From the NCBI GenBank assembly GCA_036645935.1, contig JAVXNE010000006.1, forward strand, positions 62,001-126,000: DNA of 64,000 bases. Direction: 5' to 3'. Origin of the DNA: JAUNBN01 sp036645935. Lineage in GTDB: Bacteria > Bacillota > Clostridia > Oscillospirales > Ruminococcaceae. Positions 26,728 through 36,031 of the stretch are shown in pieces; the first letter of the stretch is position 1, and every line of letters starts with the position of its first letter. A program made the position numbers and the translations under genes. Under the pieces are notes generated by a model that saw only the letters and a list, made by a program, of their open reading frames with translations, had not been told where the DNA came from and ran no database searches.

Positions 26728-28143
26728 TCAGTTAATCGTCCAGCGCGCGAGCCGCGCTATCGCCGCCTCGGCGCTCTCGTAATCTTGCGCCTGGCCTTGC
26801 AGCACATTTGCCGCTGCAATAAGGCGCGTGCGCTCCCGCTCAAACACTTTTATCTCGCGATCAGAAGCGTTAATCTGGGAAATCTGCGCATTGGCCTGCA
26901 CCGCGAGTCCCGCCGCATTTGAGCGCAGCTCGGCCGTGTCAACCGAAATCCGCTCGCCTCTGGACGAAGAAAACAAATGCGGTGTGATCCGTTTTTTCTG
27001 TCCTGTCCGCACCGTCCCGATTATCGCTTTAAGCTCCGATAGCCGAGTCCTCACCTTTTCCAACCCCTTGACCGACTCGATAGCCGATTTGAGCACAAGA
27101 CGCGCTGTCACAAACTCTCCGCGCATTTCGTCGCGCTGTGATATGTATTCGCCGTTTACAGGTAGGCCGCTTCCAAGATAGCGCTCGCTCGCGTTCATCG
27201 CCGCCGTGACGGCCAGCGCTCTGTCGGGTGAAGTTCGAATGGCGTCCCACAGCCGCTCTGCCGCAAGTGACACCTGCCCGCGTTCGCAGGAAGACTCTAT
27301 GCGCAGATCCTCCCCGATAATCGTATACATCTCGTGGTAATCCCGAGGCTTATCAGCAGCGTACTGCGATACATACCTCCTGCCCTGCTCGGACACGAGT
27401 CTGTCCCCCATCGCGCTCACCGGATCGTTGCAGCACGAGATCGAGTATATGCGGCTCACCCGGCGCTCAAAATCAGGAAAATCGCGCTTGAACGCCGCGA
27501 GCGCCTCTGCCGAGAAGCCTTGCCCGTTAAAACTGAAACAGATTTTCACCTCATCTCGGAAGATCGCGACGAGCTGCGCCTTATTTCCGCCCTTTGAGTG
27601 ACCCGCGACGATCACTTCTCCCGCTTTCCAGTTGTGTTTTGCACTCACCCTTGCAAAATAATCAAGCGCCTGAGCTTGCTGTATCGAGAGGAAATCCTCC
27701 TCGATAAACGCGCTCACCGCCTCGCCGCGCGAGTCATACAAATAAAAAGCATTGGTCTGCCGCTGTCCTGCGAGCGCGATGCCGTTGTCGTTCCATTCTC
27801 CCTTTGCCGTGCCTTTGTATGTGACGTAAACGTCGCCCGAATGGGGATCTTCAAATGTGCATGCGTTGAGACCATCACGGTCGTACCCCATAAGCCAGCT
27901 CTGATCATTTATGACAAAATCGCGCGCACATCCGATCTGCGGAATTTTTTTCATGACACGCAAAAAGCCCTCAAGCACAAAGCTGTCCTGTCTCGCGTCC
28001 AGAGAATATGGCTTGCTGCAAATGGCGCGCGCTATCTCTGCAACCGTCGTCTTGCCGTCAACTGCATCAAATTTAAAATGATGCAGCGCGCACAGCAGCG
28101 CCGCAGCGCTCGCGCGCACATCACACAGGATATCATTTTCCAT
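26728..28143 (-). CDS. TslA-like lipase with C-terminal LXG-like domain
   Basis: 471 residues. Residues ~1-290 are an alpha/beta-hydrolase of the DUF2974 (Mbeg1-like) family: nucleophile elbow GHSKGG (Ser183), candidate Asp240 in CCNDPVSA and His270 in DYHEMY. Residues ~300-470 are helical; 399-470 (ISVDTAELRSNAAGLAV onward) resemble the start of a WXG100/LXG domain. No signal peptide or membrane helix. Lipase first and LXG-like domain last is the order of TslA, the type VII-secreted lipase of Staphylococcus aureus. Start ATG 28143 has GGGGAGG and overlaps the upstream gene by 11 bases. Secretion is inferred; no ESX/Yuk apparatus or immunity gene is in the window. Confidence 0.75.
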   Translation of the reverse strand: MENDILCDVRASAAALLCALHHFKFDAVDGKTTVAEIARAICSKPYSLDARQDSFVLEGFLRVMKKIPQIGCARDFVINDQSWLMGYDRDGLNACTFEDPHSGDVYVTYKGTAKGEWNDNGIALAGQRQTNAFYLYDSRGEAVSAFIEEDFLSIQQAQALDYFARVSAKHNWKAGEVIVAGHSKGGNKAQLVAIFRDEVKICFSFNGQGFSAEALAAFKRDFPDFERRVSRIYSISCCNDPVSAMGDRLVSEQGRRYVSQYAADKPRDYHEMYTIIGEDLRIESSCERGQVSLAAERLWDAIRTSPDRALAVTAAMNASERYLGSGLPVNGEYISQRDEMRGEFVTARLVLKSAIESVKGLEKVRTRLSELKAIIGTVRTGQKKRITPHLFSSSRGERISVDTAELRSNAAGLAVQANAQISQINASDREIKVFERERTRLIAAANVLQGQAQDYESAEAAIARLARWTIN

Positions 28144-28345
28144 TCCCGCGCCTCCCCACACGTTTTGCGAGTCGCATGATCAGCGGGTTCAGTTTCATTT
28201 TGTCAAGCTTTATAAGCTGATCGAAAAACGAGTTTGCCGCCTCGCCCTGCCAACTCTCGCGCAGTGAAAAGGCCGCGCTGCGCGCGTCTTGCAGCGCGAG
28301 AGCAAATTGTTCGCATGCCATATTGATATTGATATCATCGCCCAT
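28133..28345 (-). CDS. WXG100-like small secretion partner
   Basis: 70 residues, two predicted helices around a turn with the WXG motif at Trp32-Gln-Gly34 (ESWQGEAANSFFDQL). Such proteins pair with LXG-type effectors to form the type VII export complex, as TlaA1/TlaA2 do for TslA. ATG 28345 (GGAG 11 bases upstream) is chosen; a GTG at 28357 overlapping the previous stop as GTGA is also possible. Overlaps the lipase gene by 11 bases. Confidence 0.7.
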   Translation of the reverse strand: MGDDININMACEQFALALQDARSAAFSLRESWQGEAANSFFDQLIKLDKMKLNPLIMRLAKRVGRRGNGK

Positions 28346-28353
28346 GTTTATTG

Positions 28354-28614
28354 TCACTCCGTCTGCGCGCGCTCGCTTGCACGCGAATGCGCACCATGGT
28401 AGCGCTTTGCGCTCTCAAGCAAAAAAAGTCTGGTTTTTTCAAGTGAGGCACGTGCCTTGCGCATGCGCACAACATCGAAACTGAACCCAAAATCAAATAT
28501 TGATACTTTCACCCGCTTCAGTTGTTCTATCGAGTCATCCATCTGCCGAAGATCGTCGGAAATCCGACGCGCCGCAAGCACAAGCGCATCGGGATTAACC
28601 TCTATAATAGCCAC
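28354..28614 (-). CDS. small helical protein, probable second secretion partner
   Basis: 86 residues, starting at a GTG (28614) with AAGGAG nine bases upstream; the frame opens 13 codons earlier without a ribosome site. Helix-rich (LVLAARRISDDLRQMDDSIEQLKRV opening), turn near SIFDFGFSF, second helix. The opening pattern resembles LXG/WXG-fold proteins, though the WXG itself is missing. First gene of the cassette with its own promoter. A partner-chaperone role is inferred from position and size. Confidence 0.6.
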   Translation of the reverse strand: MAIIEVNPDALVLAARRISDDLRQMDDSIEQLKRVKVSIFDFGFSFDVVRMRKARASLEKTRLFLLESAKRYHGAHSRASERAQTE

Positions 28615-28674
28615 AGTGTCACACTCCTTATCTCGAGCGAATGTCCGCTCCATCCTATTATTCTATGCGCTTAA

Positions 28675-28703
28675 AGTATAGCGGGTGATCACTTAAAACA
28701 CAA
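28675..28703 (-). promoter_or_regulatory. promoter of the lipase cassette
   Basis: On the minus strand, TTGTGT (28698-28703), 17 bases, TATACT (28675-28680), about 60 bases before the first GTG. Confidence 0.5.
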
Positions 28704-29327
28704 CTTTTAACCTCGGTGCAACGCTTGAAGCTAACCGTTGTCTCAAAGCAGCACACACGCGGCCTTGAAACACCGTGCAGCCCGTCTCTTCCGATAGTTT
28801 TGAGCAATATACCGATGAACTCGATTTGTCTGCCGCACAGCAGACAAATTCGCACCCGCACCTTTCAGTTCGCCTCTCTTATCTGCCACCCTCTAATTCC
28901 TAAGCTCCGACCGTCCATTTGTGGGTGCACGGCAGCAAAATGCCCCGCGAGGCATAAACATCCCACGCGAGGCTTTTGTGAGCTTCGCAGAAAAAAGCTT
29001 TCAACAATGGTTTGGGAGCATCTGCATTACAAGTACAGATTGCAGCGCGATGCCATTTCCACCTAATTTTTAAGTTCTTCACACTAAGAGCTTTTTGGCG
29101 CCTTATGACAAAGCCTTACAATTTTTCAAAACACTGCCACTGTCGTTTGTAATACGGACAGAAATCGCCGCGCACAGGACGCAGAAACTTTATGGCAGAG
29201 TGCAGCGGTTTTTAATTGCGCGCGGCTCTCACCTCAAATCGAATGCCGTTTGCAGGCGGTGCTGTGTAAGTAATCAACCGCTGTCACACGAGAGGCGCGA
29301 GCACCCAGCCGCTGCACCTGCCCACAA
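28704..29327. other. intergenic, no gene seen; one perfect hairpin
   Basis: 624 bases between the symporter gene and the lipase cassette. The one clear structure is a 10-bp hairpin, ATTTGTCTGC (28824-28833) with GCAGACAAAT (28840-28849), without a T-run. Short frames lack ribosome sites; none looks like an immunity protein. Confidence 0.45.
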
Positions 29328-30707
29328 TTATCTCTGCGTTTCCGAATGGATGTCCCCTCGCTCTTCGAGCTTGCAAAGAATCTCGGCATAGCTGTCGGGA
29401 TCTATCTTATATTTTTTCTTGTAGATGATGTATCCCGCCAAAATACAGATAAGCGGCAGAATCAGCATTGAGAATTTCATGATGAGCAAACCCTCGGCGG
29501 TCACATCGGCAGGAGTTTTCGCAGAGTTTATGCCCGATATAATCGCTGTGGCAAGCACAACCCCGCTCGCAAGCGCGCCGCCTATCTTGTTGATGAACGG
29601 CTGAACCGAAAATGTCACGCTCTCGTTGCGCCGTCCGAGCTTGAGCTGACCGTATTCAATCGTGTCTGCGAGGAACATGAGCATGAGCAGCTGTATGAAC
29701 GCCTGACCCAAAAACATGAGCATACCGGAGATTCCAATCAGCAGCATGTTCATCGGAGCGAGGAAAAAGCACACGTATCCCACAACGACAACGGCAGTCG
29801 CGCCCGAATAGAGCTGCTTGCGGGAGAATTTTTTGCTGAACAGCGGAAAGACCGCAAGCGCGGTGAGCTGGGACACGCCGAGCACCGCCGCGAACACCGA
29901 ATACATGTTTTCGTCACCGTAGGCGTATTTGAAAAAATATGTTCCGAAGCTCGTGGTCGTGCAGTATCCGATCATAAAGAGTGCCATCGACACCGCGACC
30001 CACAGCAGCTGATCATTCCTGAAAATCACACCGAACATCTCTTTGACCGTCGTGTGTTCCTCTTCTTTGAAATAGCTCTTGTTCTCCTTAACGCCAAAAA
30101 CCGTTATCATCTGAAATGCGAGCATCAGCCCCGTCACCGCGAGCGCAAAGATAAACCAGCCCCGCCTCAGATCACCAACCGCCTGTCCGAGCGCATGGGT
30201 AACCGGAAGAATCGCGACAACGATCGCAAAAAGTCCAATATTGGCACAAATTCTCGCGAACGCGCCCATGCGCTCGCGCTCCTTTTGGTCAGTTGAAAGC
30301 GCAGGAAGCATCGACCAATATGCGATATCATTAGTGCCGTAAAGGATGTCCCACAAGAGATAAGCCACGGCGAAAAATATTATGTAACGAGCCCCCGTAA
30401 GCCCAAAATCTGTAAACATCAAAATCATAAACAAACCGCCAAGCACTCCGCCTATAACCAGCCACGGCTTGAACTTGCCCCAGCGTGTTTTGGTGTTATC
30501 CACGAGCACTCCCATGAACGGGTCATTAAATGCGTCAAAAATTCTCATGACCGTCAGCACACCGGTCATCCACCACATTGTGGCATCGGGAAGATTGAGC
30601 ACCTCGGTCAGGTACACAACGAGGAACATGCTCACCATTGTGTAAAACATATCGCGTCCGATAGTCCCCAGTCCGAATGCGTATCGGTTGCGAGTTGCGT
30701 TGTTCAT
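29328..30707 (-). CDS. GPH-family sugar:cation symporter
   Basis: 459 residues, about 12 membrane helices, MelB-like glycoside-pentoside-hexuronide family of the major facilitator superfamily. Family marks: DAFNDPFMGVLVDNTKTRWGKFKPW between helices 2 and 3 (cation site Asp residues) and a central cytoplasmic loop (KENKSYFKEEEHTTVKEM). Substrate is inferred from its operon: alpha-galactosides or isomalto-oligosaccharides. Overlaps the GH36 gene by four bases (ATGA). Confidence 0.9.
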   Translation of the reverse strand: MNNATRNRYAFGLGTIGRDMFYTMVSMFLVVYLTEVLNLPDATMWWMTGVLTVMRIFDAFNDPFMGVLVDNTKTRWGKFKPWLVIGGVLGGLFMILMFTDFGLTGARYIIFFAVAYLLWDILYGTNDIAYWSMLPALSTDQKERERMGAFARICANIGLFAIVVAILPVTHALGQAVGDLRRGWFIFALAVTGLMLAFQMITVFGVKENKSYFKEEEHTTVKEMFGVIFRNDQLLWVAVSMALFMIGYCTTTSFGTYFFKYAYGDENMYSVFAAVLGVSQLTALAVFPLFSKKFSRKQLYSGATAVVVVGYVCFFLAPMNMLLIGISGMLMFLGQAFIQLLMLMFLADTIEYGQLKLGRRNESVTFSVQPFINKIGGALASGVVLATAIISGINSAKTPADVTAEGLLIMKFSMLILPLICILAGYIIYKKKYKIDPDSYAEILCKLEERGDIHSETQR

Positions 30708-33067
30708 GACAGTTGCCCTTCCTTTTGGTTGTTGTCTTTTCTCGCGACTACATAGATGTTTGAGCCACCGTCTCCGAGCATTCGTATGTTGCCGTTGTAT
30801 CCCGTTCCGATATACTGGCAGTTGAGCTGTGTGCCGTGCATGAGCGCCTGTCCGCTGCCCTCGTGTCGCTCGACACAGTCGCGCAGCGCGTAATAGCGGT
30901 TGGCAAGGCGTAGCAGCAGCCCGTCGGGTCGCGGCGCAAATGGGAGCAGATGCTTCACGAGCGCCCCGAAGCGGCTGACAAACACACGCTGATGTTTGGT
31001 TTCGACGGTGTAGCGCACGTCGGGTTCAAGCCCTCTCATCGGCAGCTTGTCGCTGCCCTCGGCCGCCCTCGCCTGACTCTGAAAAAATCCGACGAGCGCG
31101 ATCGAACCGTCATCCGCGATGCACTGCCACACCGTCTTGTTGTCTTTATTGCAGTCCGCTCGTGCAAATCGGCCGAATTGCAACGTCCTGCGATGCACTT
31201 TGTAAAATTCAATCTGTTCGCGCGTCTCGCGCATCTGGACAGGGGTGAGGTTGTTGAAATCCAGTTCATAGCCGAGACACCCGAAGCACGCGACATTGAA
31301 TCGGGTTGCGATGGGCGTCTCGCGCAGCGTCTGGGCATTGGGGGTTTCCGAGACATGCGCCCCCATGCAAGAGAGCGGGTAGAGCAGCGAGAGTCCGCCC
31401 TGTATATTGATCCGTTCGAGCGCATCGGTGTCATCCGACGCCCAAATTTGAGGGGAAAAGCAGAGCATCCCCAGATCGAACCGGTTTCCCCCGCTCGAGC
31501 AGCTCTCGAACAAAATTTTAGGCCGCGGTCCGAAAATGCGGGAGAGCACATCGTACAGTCCCAAAATATATCGGTGACAGAACTCGCCGTTGCCCCGTAT
31601 ATGCGGTGAGCACGCGTCGCTCATACGGCGGTTCATGTCCCATTTCACATACTCGATATTCGCCGAATCAAGCACGCCGCCGACACTCCCCACAATGTAG
31701 TCCCGCACTGCCGGATTGCACAGATCGAGCACGAGCTGATTCCGTCCGAGGCATGGAATCTTCCCTTCGGTCGTGACGGCATATTCGGGATGCTCGCGAA
31801 AGAGACCGCTGTCTTCGTTCACCATCTCCGGCTCAAACCACAGCCCGAATTTCATTCCAAGAGCATTTATCTTCTCTGCGAATTTTCCAAGACCCCCGGG
31901 CAGCTTTTTGAGATTGACATTGTAATCTCCAAGGCCTGCGCGGTCGCTGTCTCGCTCGCCGAACCAGCCGTCATCGAGCACAAACAGTTCAACTCCGAGC
32001 TTCGCGGCGCGTCTGGCAAGCCGAAGGAGTTTACCCCGGGTGAATCTAAAAAAATACGCCTCCCAGTCGTTGACAACCACCGGTCTTTCTCTGTTTTTCC
32101 ACTCCCCTCGCACGATGTGCCTGTTGACGAAGTCGTGCAGTCGTGAACTAAGTTTGCCAAACCCCGAGTCGCTGTAAGAGAGCACAGCTTCGGGAGTCTC
32201 AAAACACTCGCCCTGACGCAGTTCCCACTCAAATCCGATCGGATTTATCCCACTCGCCACACGGACGAGGTCGCAGGACGAAAGCTCCAGCGCCGTATAG
32301 TGGTTGCCGCTGTAAACGAGATTGAACGCGTAAACCTCTCCGTATTCCTCGTTTGCGCCGCGCCGCGCAAGCATAAGCCCCGGATTGTGCTTATTTGAAC
32401 TTGCCCCCGTGACCGACGAGTTGATGTAGATTCCATATTGCAGCGGGCGGCTGTGACGGTTCGCTTCCTTGATCCAGCCGCCGTCGAGAGTCACGAGGTC
32501 GAATCCCTCGTCGGGCATATCCAAAGACATCGAAAGCATACGCTTCATCACGAGAGGGCGCGCGTCGAAGTTTTTAAGCACCGCCCGGCGGGTTATCACG
32601 TCGCAATCAAAATAAACTGTATAGAAAAGCTCAAGCGTCACATCGCAGCTCGTGTCGCTAAGCGTCACGATCAGCGTCTCGCACTCTAAATCCGCGCCAT
32701 ACGCCGTCGGCAAACTTGCCATTGCGGCGCTCCCTGCAGAAACATGGTGCTCGCGGTAGAGAAAATCGCTCGCAAATGTCCCGTCCGGCATCTTGATTTC
32801 GCACGGCGTTTCCCGAAAATCTCCGCGTCCCATGCCGGACCACTCAAGACAGATATTGTCGAGACAATAGGTTTTGTCGCTCTTGTCGTAGAGCACGCTG
32901 TCTCCGATCACGATCGTGCGTTTGAGCGCGAGCGTGTCTGCCGGTGTGTCAAGCGGTATATTCACACCGTAATACAGATGCTCCAAATGCCCAAACTCGG
33001 TCGTCCGAAACCAATAGCTCGTGTGCGCGCTTTGCAGCTTAAAGACGCCGTTTTCAAAGCTTATCAC
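30704..33067 (-). CDS. GH36 alpha-galactosidase
   Basis: 787 residues, cytoplasmic. Large N-terminal beta-sandwich (to ~330), then a TIM barrel with VNDWEAYFF, FVLDDGWFG, LWFEPEMV, YVKWDMNR (Asp nucleophile) and ESCSSGGNRFDLGML followed by ASDDTDA (acid/base Asp), then a C-terminal beta-domain. Removes terminal alpha-galactose from melibiose or raffinose-family sugars. GTG start overlapping the upstream stop (GTGTGA), preceded by GGGGGT. Middle gene of the three-gene sugar operon. Confidence 0.92.
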   Translation of the reverse strand: MISFENGVFKLQSAHTSYWFRTTEFGHLEHLYYGVNIPLDTPADTLALKRTIVIGDSVLYDKSDKTYCLDNICLEWSGMGRGDFRETPCEIKMPDGTFASDFLYREHHVSAGSAAMASLPTAYGADLECETLIVTLSDTSCDVTLELFYTVYFDCDVITRRAVLKNFDARPLVMKRMLSMSLDMPDEGFDLVTLDGGWIKEANRHSRPLQYGIYINSSVTGASSNKHNPGLMLARRGANEEYGEVYAFNLVYSGNHYTALELSSCDLVRVASGINPIGFEWELRQGECFETPEAVLSYSDSGFGKLSSRLHDFVNRHIVRGEWKNRERPVVVNDWEAYFFRFTRGKLLRLARRAAKLGVELFVLDDGWFGERDSDRAGLGDYNVNLKKLPGGLGKFAEKINALGMKFGLWFEPEMVNEDSGLFREHPEYAVTTEGKIPCLGRNQLVLDLCNPAVRDYIVGSVGGVLDSANIEYVKWDMNRRMSDACSPHIRGNGEFCHRYILGLYDVLSRIFGPRPKILFESCSSGGNRFDLGMLCFSPQIWASDDTDALERINIQGGLSLLYPLSCMGAHVSETPNAQTLRETPIATRFNVACFGCLGYELDFNNLTPVQMRETREQIEFYKVHRRTLQFGRFARADCNKDNKTVWQCIADDGSIALVGFFQSQARAAEGSDKLPMRGLEPDVRYTVETKHQRVFVSRFGALVKHLLPFAPRPDGLLLRLANRYYALRDCVERHEGSGQALMHGTQLNCQYIGTGYNGNIRMLGDGGSNIYVVARKDNNQKEGQLS

Positions 33068-34686
33068 ACCTTTGTACCCCCATTGAGGATAACGGCCTCG
33101 TAGGGCTGGAGCACGCCGTCGTAGGCCTCACGCCCCGCGCTGCTGACAACAACCTGTCCGGAATAGCGCATCCGTCTGGGATGCCGGGAGAAGTTCAGCA
33201 GCACCGTGGCGTGGCGTCCCTCGTGAGAGCGCTCGTAGACGACAAGTGGTCCTCGTGCTGAAATGAGCTTGAATTTTCCGTACTTTAACGTGTCGCTGAC
33301 CGAGCGAATGCAGATCATGTCTTTGTAGTAATTGCGCACCGAGAATGGGTCCTTCTTCTGCTGCTTGAGATTTATTCTTTTATAGTTGCCGTTGAGCCGC
33401 AGCCATGGCGTCCCCGCCGTGAACCCCGCGTTGGTATCGTTGCTCCACTGGAACGGGGTGCGCGCATTATCACGCGTGTTGGACTTGATCATCTTCCAGC
33501 GCAGCCACGCGGGCATATGCGCTTTTTGCAATATGGCATCCGCCCCGCGCGACTCTGCGTCTTTTATGTCATCCATTGATTCAAAATCGGCGTTGGTCAT
33601 TCCAATCTCCTCCCCCTGGAACATGAAAGGTGTGCCCCGCAGCGAGAACAACATCGTAGCAAGCAGTTTTGCGCTCTGCTCCCAATATCTTTTATCGTTT
33701 CCAAAACGCGAAACACTGCGCGGCTGGTCGTGGTTTTCAAAATAGTTGGCATTCCATTCGAGCGCGCCCTGCCATTTGGATATTGTCTTGATGAAACGCC
33801 GAGGAGAGAACGGTCTGTCAAAATATTTCATAAAGAAGCAGTCGACGTCCATGTGCTCAAAATAGAAAATCATATCGAGCTCGCCGCGCGCCTTGTCGCA
33901 TAGCTCCTTGCCCTCTTTGGGGCTGACAAACACCGTCTCTCCAACGGTGAAACAGTCGTATCGCGAGAGCACGTCTTTTCGCATCTGCGCGATTATCTCG
34001 TGACAGCCGTCCTGAGAGAGGTAGTGCTCAAGTCCCGTTAAAACCAGACGCTTTTTGCCGTCCTCCAGCGAGCTTTTCCACAGCACATTTATGACGTCGC
34101 AACGAAAACCCGCGACGCCCCGATCGAGCCAGAACCGCATTATGTCCTCAACCTCGCGCACGACTTTCGGGTTGTTATAGTTGAGATCGGGCTGTTTCTT
34201 ATCAAAAAGATGCAGGTAATATTCCCCTCGATGTTCGTCGAACTCCCACGCGCCGTCCCCGAAGAACCCTGTCCAGTTGTTGGGCGGCCCGCCGCCTTTG
34301 CCCTCGCTCCATATGTAATAGTCTTTATATTCATCGTCTTTGTCACGGCTCTTCTGAAACCACTCGTGCTCATCAGATGTATGATTGATTACAAGATCCA
34401 TTATGATTTTTATATCGCGTTTCGCCGCCTGGGAGATCAGTTCGTCCATGTCCGCCATCGTTCCGTATTCGGGGTTGATATCACGATAGTCGCTGATATC
34501 ATAGCCGTTGTCAACGTTGGGCGAGCGGTAGAGCGGCGAGAGCCACAGCACACCTATGCCGAGATCAGCCAGCTCGTCGAGGTGCATTATTATCCCCGGT
34601 ATGTCACCCACCCCGTCGCCGTTCGTATCCTGAAAACTTCGTGGATATATCTGATAAACGACCCGTTCGCGCCACCATTCCTGCAT
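33064..34686 (-). CDS. GH13 subfamily 31 oligo-1,6-glucosidase/alpha-glucosidase
   Basis: 540 residues, cytoplasmic. GH13 regions: DLVINHTS, GFRCDVINVL (Asp nucleophile, with Val after it), the Glu region FTVGET and ENHDQPR. In this subfamily Val at the position after the nucleophile goes with alpha-1,6 specificity, Thr with alpha-1,4; Val is seen here, so isomaltose, panose or the glucosyl link in related sugars are likely substrates. First gene of the operon with GH36 and the symporter, start ATG with ACGAGGTAG upstream. No regulator gene adjoins. Confidence 0.9.
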   Translation of the reverse strand: MQEWWRERVVYQIYPRSFQDTNGDGVGDIPGIIMHLDELADLGIGVLWLSPLYRSPNVDNGYDISDYRDINPEYGTMADMDELISQAAKRDIKIIMDLVINHTSDEHEWFQKSRDKDDEYKDYYIWSEGKGGGPPNNWTGFFGDGAWEFDEHRGEYYLHLFDKKQPDLNYNNPKVVREVEDIMRFWLDRGVAGFRCDVINVLWKSSLEDGKKRLVLTGLEHYLSQDGCHEIIAQMRKDVLSRYDCFTVGETVFVSPKEGKELCDKARGELDMIFYFEHMDVDCFFMKYFDRPFSPRRFIKTISKWQGALEWNANYFENHDQPRSVSRFGNDKRYWEQSAKLLATMLFSLRGTPFMFQGEEIGMTNADFESMDDIKDAESRGADAILQKAHMPAWLRWKMIKSNTRDNARTPFQWSNDTNAGFTAGTPWLRLNGNYKRINLKQQKKDPFSVRNYYKDMICIRSVSDTLKYGKFKLISARGPLVVYERSHEGRHATVLLNFSRHPRRMRYSGQVVVSSAGREAYDGVLQPYEAVILNGGTKV

Positions 34687-34745
34687 TGAAAGCTACCTCG
34701 TTTCGTTGGTTTTAAAACTGCAAACATTGCTACTTTCTTTATCTG

Positions 34746-34774
34746 AGTTTACAACGTTTAGGATATTCGGTCAA
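34746..34774 (-). promoter_or_regulatory. sigma-A promoter of the sugar operon
   Basis: On the minus strand, TTGACC (34769-34774), 17 bases, TAAACT (34746-34751), about 55 bases before the GH13_31 start. Confidence 0.5.
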
Positions 34775-34862
34775 TGTAAATCTACATAATGCACAAACAG
34801 GCCGCCTGTTTTTGTATTTATCATTCCTCCTTTGCAATTGAGATTTTGAAGGCAAACAAAAA

Positions 34863-34888
34863 AGCGCCGTTTTTCAACAAAAGGCGCT
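34863..34888 (-). terminator. terminator upstream of the sugar operon
   Basis: AGCGCC/GGCGCT stem (34863-34868 with 34883-34888), followed on the minus strand by TTTTTT. Probably ends transcription from the SGNH gene about 330 bases upstream. Confidence 0.6.
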
Positions 34889-35217
34889 ACAAGATGCCAA
34901 TAAATCGATGGCAAAAAATCAGTTATTTGTTTTTGCTGTTTCCCGATGACAACGGCTCTCTCACTAAAGTTGCCTTGCAAATAAACTTTTCAGTGCAGCT
35001 GTTTGGGTTTCAAGTTGAAATGAAATGACCGCCCGGAAAATGGCAAAAATCGATTTGCCTGCAAAAATGACAAACCAAAAAATAATATTTTTGTGAGCAT
35101 TGCGCTCACACATTCAGAAGCTGCCGCAACGGCGGCGCTTTGTGCGAAAAGAACTCGTCAAATATAAATGCTTGATTGTTTTGTTAGCGCTTCGCCATCA
35201 ACGCGCCCAAATGCGCC
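34889..35217. other. intergenic, no gene seen
   Basis: AT-rich between the terminator and the SGNH gene stop. No ribosome site-bearing frame or structure found. Confidence 0.4.
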
Positions 35218-35901
35218 TCACAGAAGCTCTCCCGCAGCCTCTCTGATCGTGTCGCTGATTAGGCGGTGTCCCTCGATGCTCGGGTGAATGCCGTCGCCGC
35301 AGAGCAGCGCCCTGAAATCTCTTCGCGCGAGAAAGGCACTTCTGATATCGATCAGCCTAACTCCTTTTTCGAATGCAATCCTGCCGATATCATCACTGTA
35401 CTGTTCGTGCCAGCGGTAGATGTACTGAATATCCCCGCCCAACCAATGCAAAATATTGTCTGCATTCAGGTTCCGTGAAAACCACGCAAAATAGCGTTCA
35501 GCGTCGATGGGCGGCAAATTGAGCAAGATCGGGTGACCCCCTGCCGCGAGCACATCGTCTATCAGCGCAGAATACTCCTCGTGAAAACGCTCCGGAGGGG
35601 TTATCGCCTTGTGCTGCTCGTTCGGCGCGGCTGAAATATCACTCCAGATGCGATCGGAATCGTTGCCGCCGAATTCAATAACTGTGTAGTCAGCGCGCGC
35701 GATATCGTTTGCATGTCGCCGAACCAGCTCCGAGCCCTTGGTGACGGTGCAGCCGAACTTTGAAAAGTTCTCAAGCTCAAAACCCAGCGACTCACTGAGC
35801 AGATTTGCAAAGCACTCTTTAATTGTCCGATATTTTTCTTTGGTCACGTCAAGTACAACGCCGCGAGCGAGAGAGTCGCCAAAAACGCAGATATTCACCA
35901 C
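35218..35901 (-). CDS. SGNH/GDSL-type hydrolase
   Basis: 227 residues, no signal peptide, so cytoplasmic esterase or acylhydrolase. Block I FGDSLARG (Ser nucleophile), block III EFGGNDS (oxyanion Asn) and block V DGIHPSIEGH (Asp and His) are all present. Substrate unknown; relatives include acetyl-xylan esterases, lysophospholipases and sialate O-acetylesterases. Tandem GTG codons begin the frame, with AAGGCGG just upstream. Monocistronic. Confidence 0.88.
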   Translation of the reverse strand: MVNICVFGDSLARGVVLDVTKEKYRTIKECFANLLSESLGFELENFSKFGCTVTKGSELVRRHANDIARADYTVIEFGGNDSDRIWSDISAAPNEQHKAITPPERFHEEYSALIDDVLAAGGHPILLNLPPIDAERYFAWFSRNLNADNILHWLGGDIQYIYRWHEQYSDDIGRIAFEKGVRLIDIRSAFLARRDFRALLCGDGIHPSIEGHRLISDTIREAAGELL

Positions 35902-36031
35902 AATGCCGCCTTATCCTGTAATAGTATGTACTTAGCCTATATAAAAGTTGTGACACGCGTGTGAACACGCCCGTCACCGAAACGCAACTGCTTCCGAAAA
36001 TACACTTCACCCTACAGTCAGAGCGCAGCGA

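Noticed and set aside
28658..28861. Minus-strand frame with a CLLCG motif as a possible immunity gene
   Set aside because: It spans the cassette promoter and the hairpin, has no ribosome site, signal peptide or lipobox.
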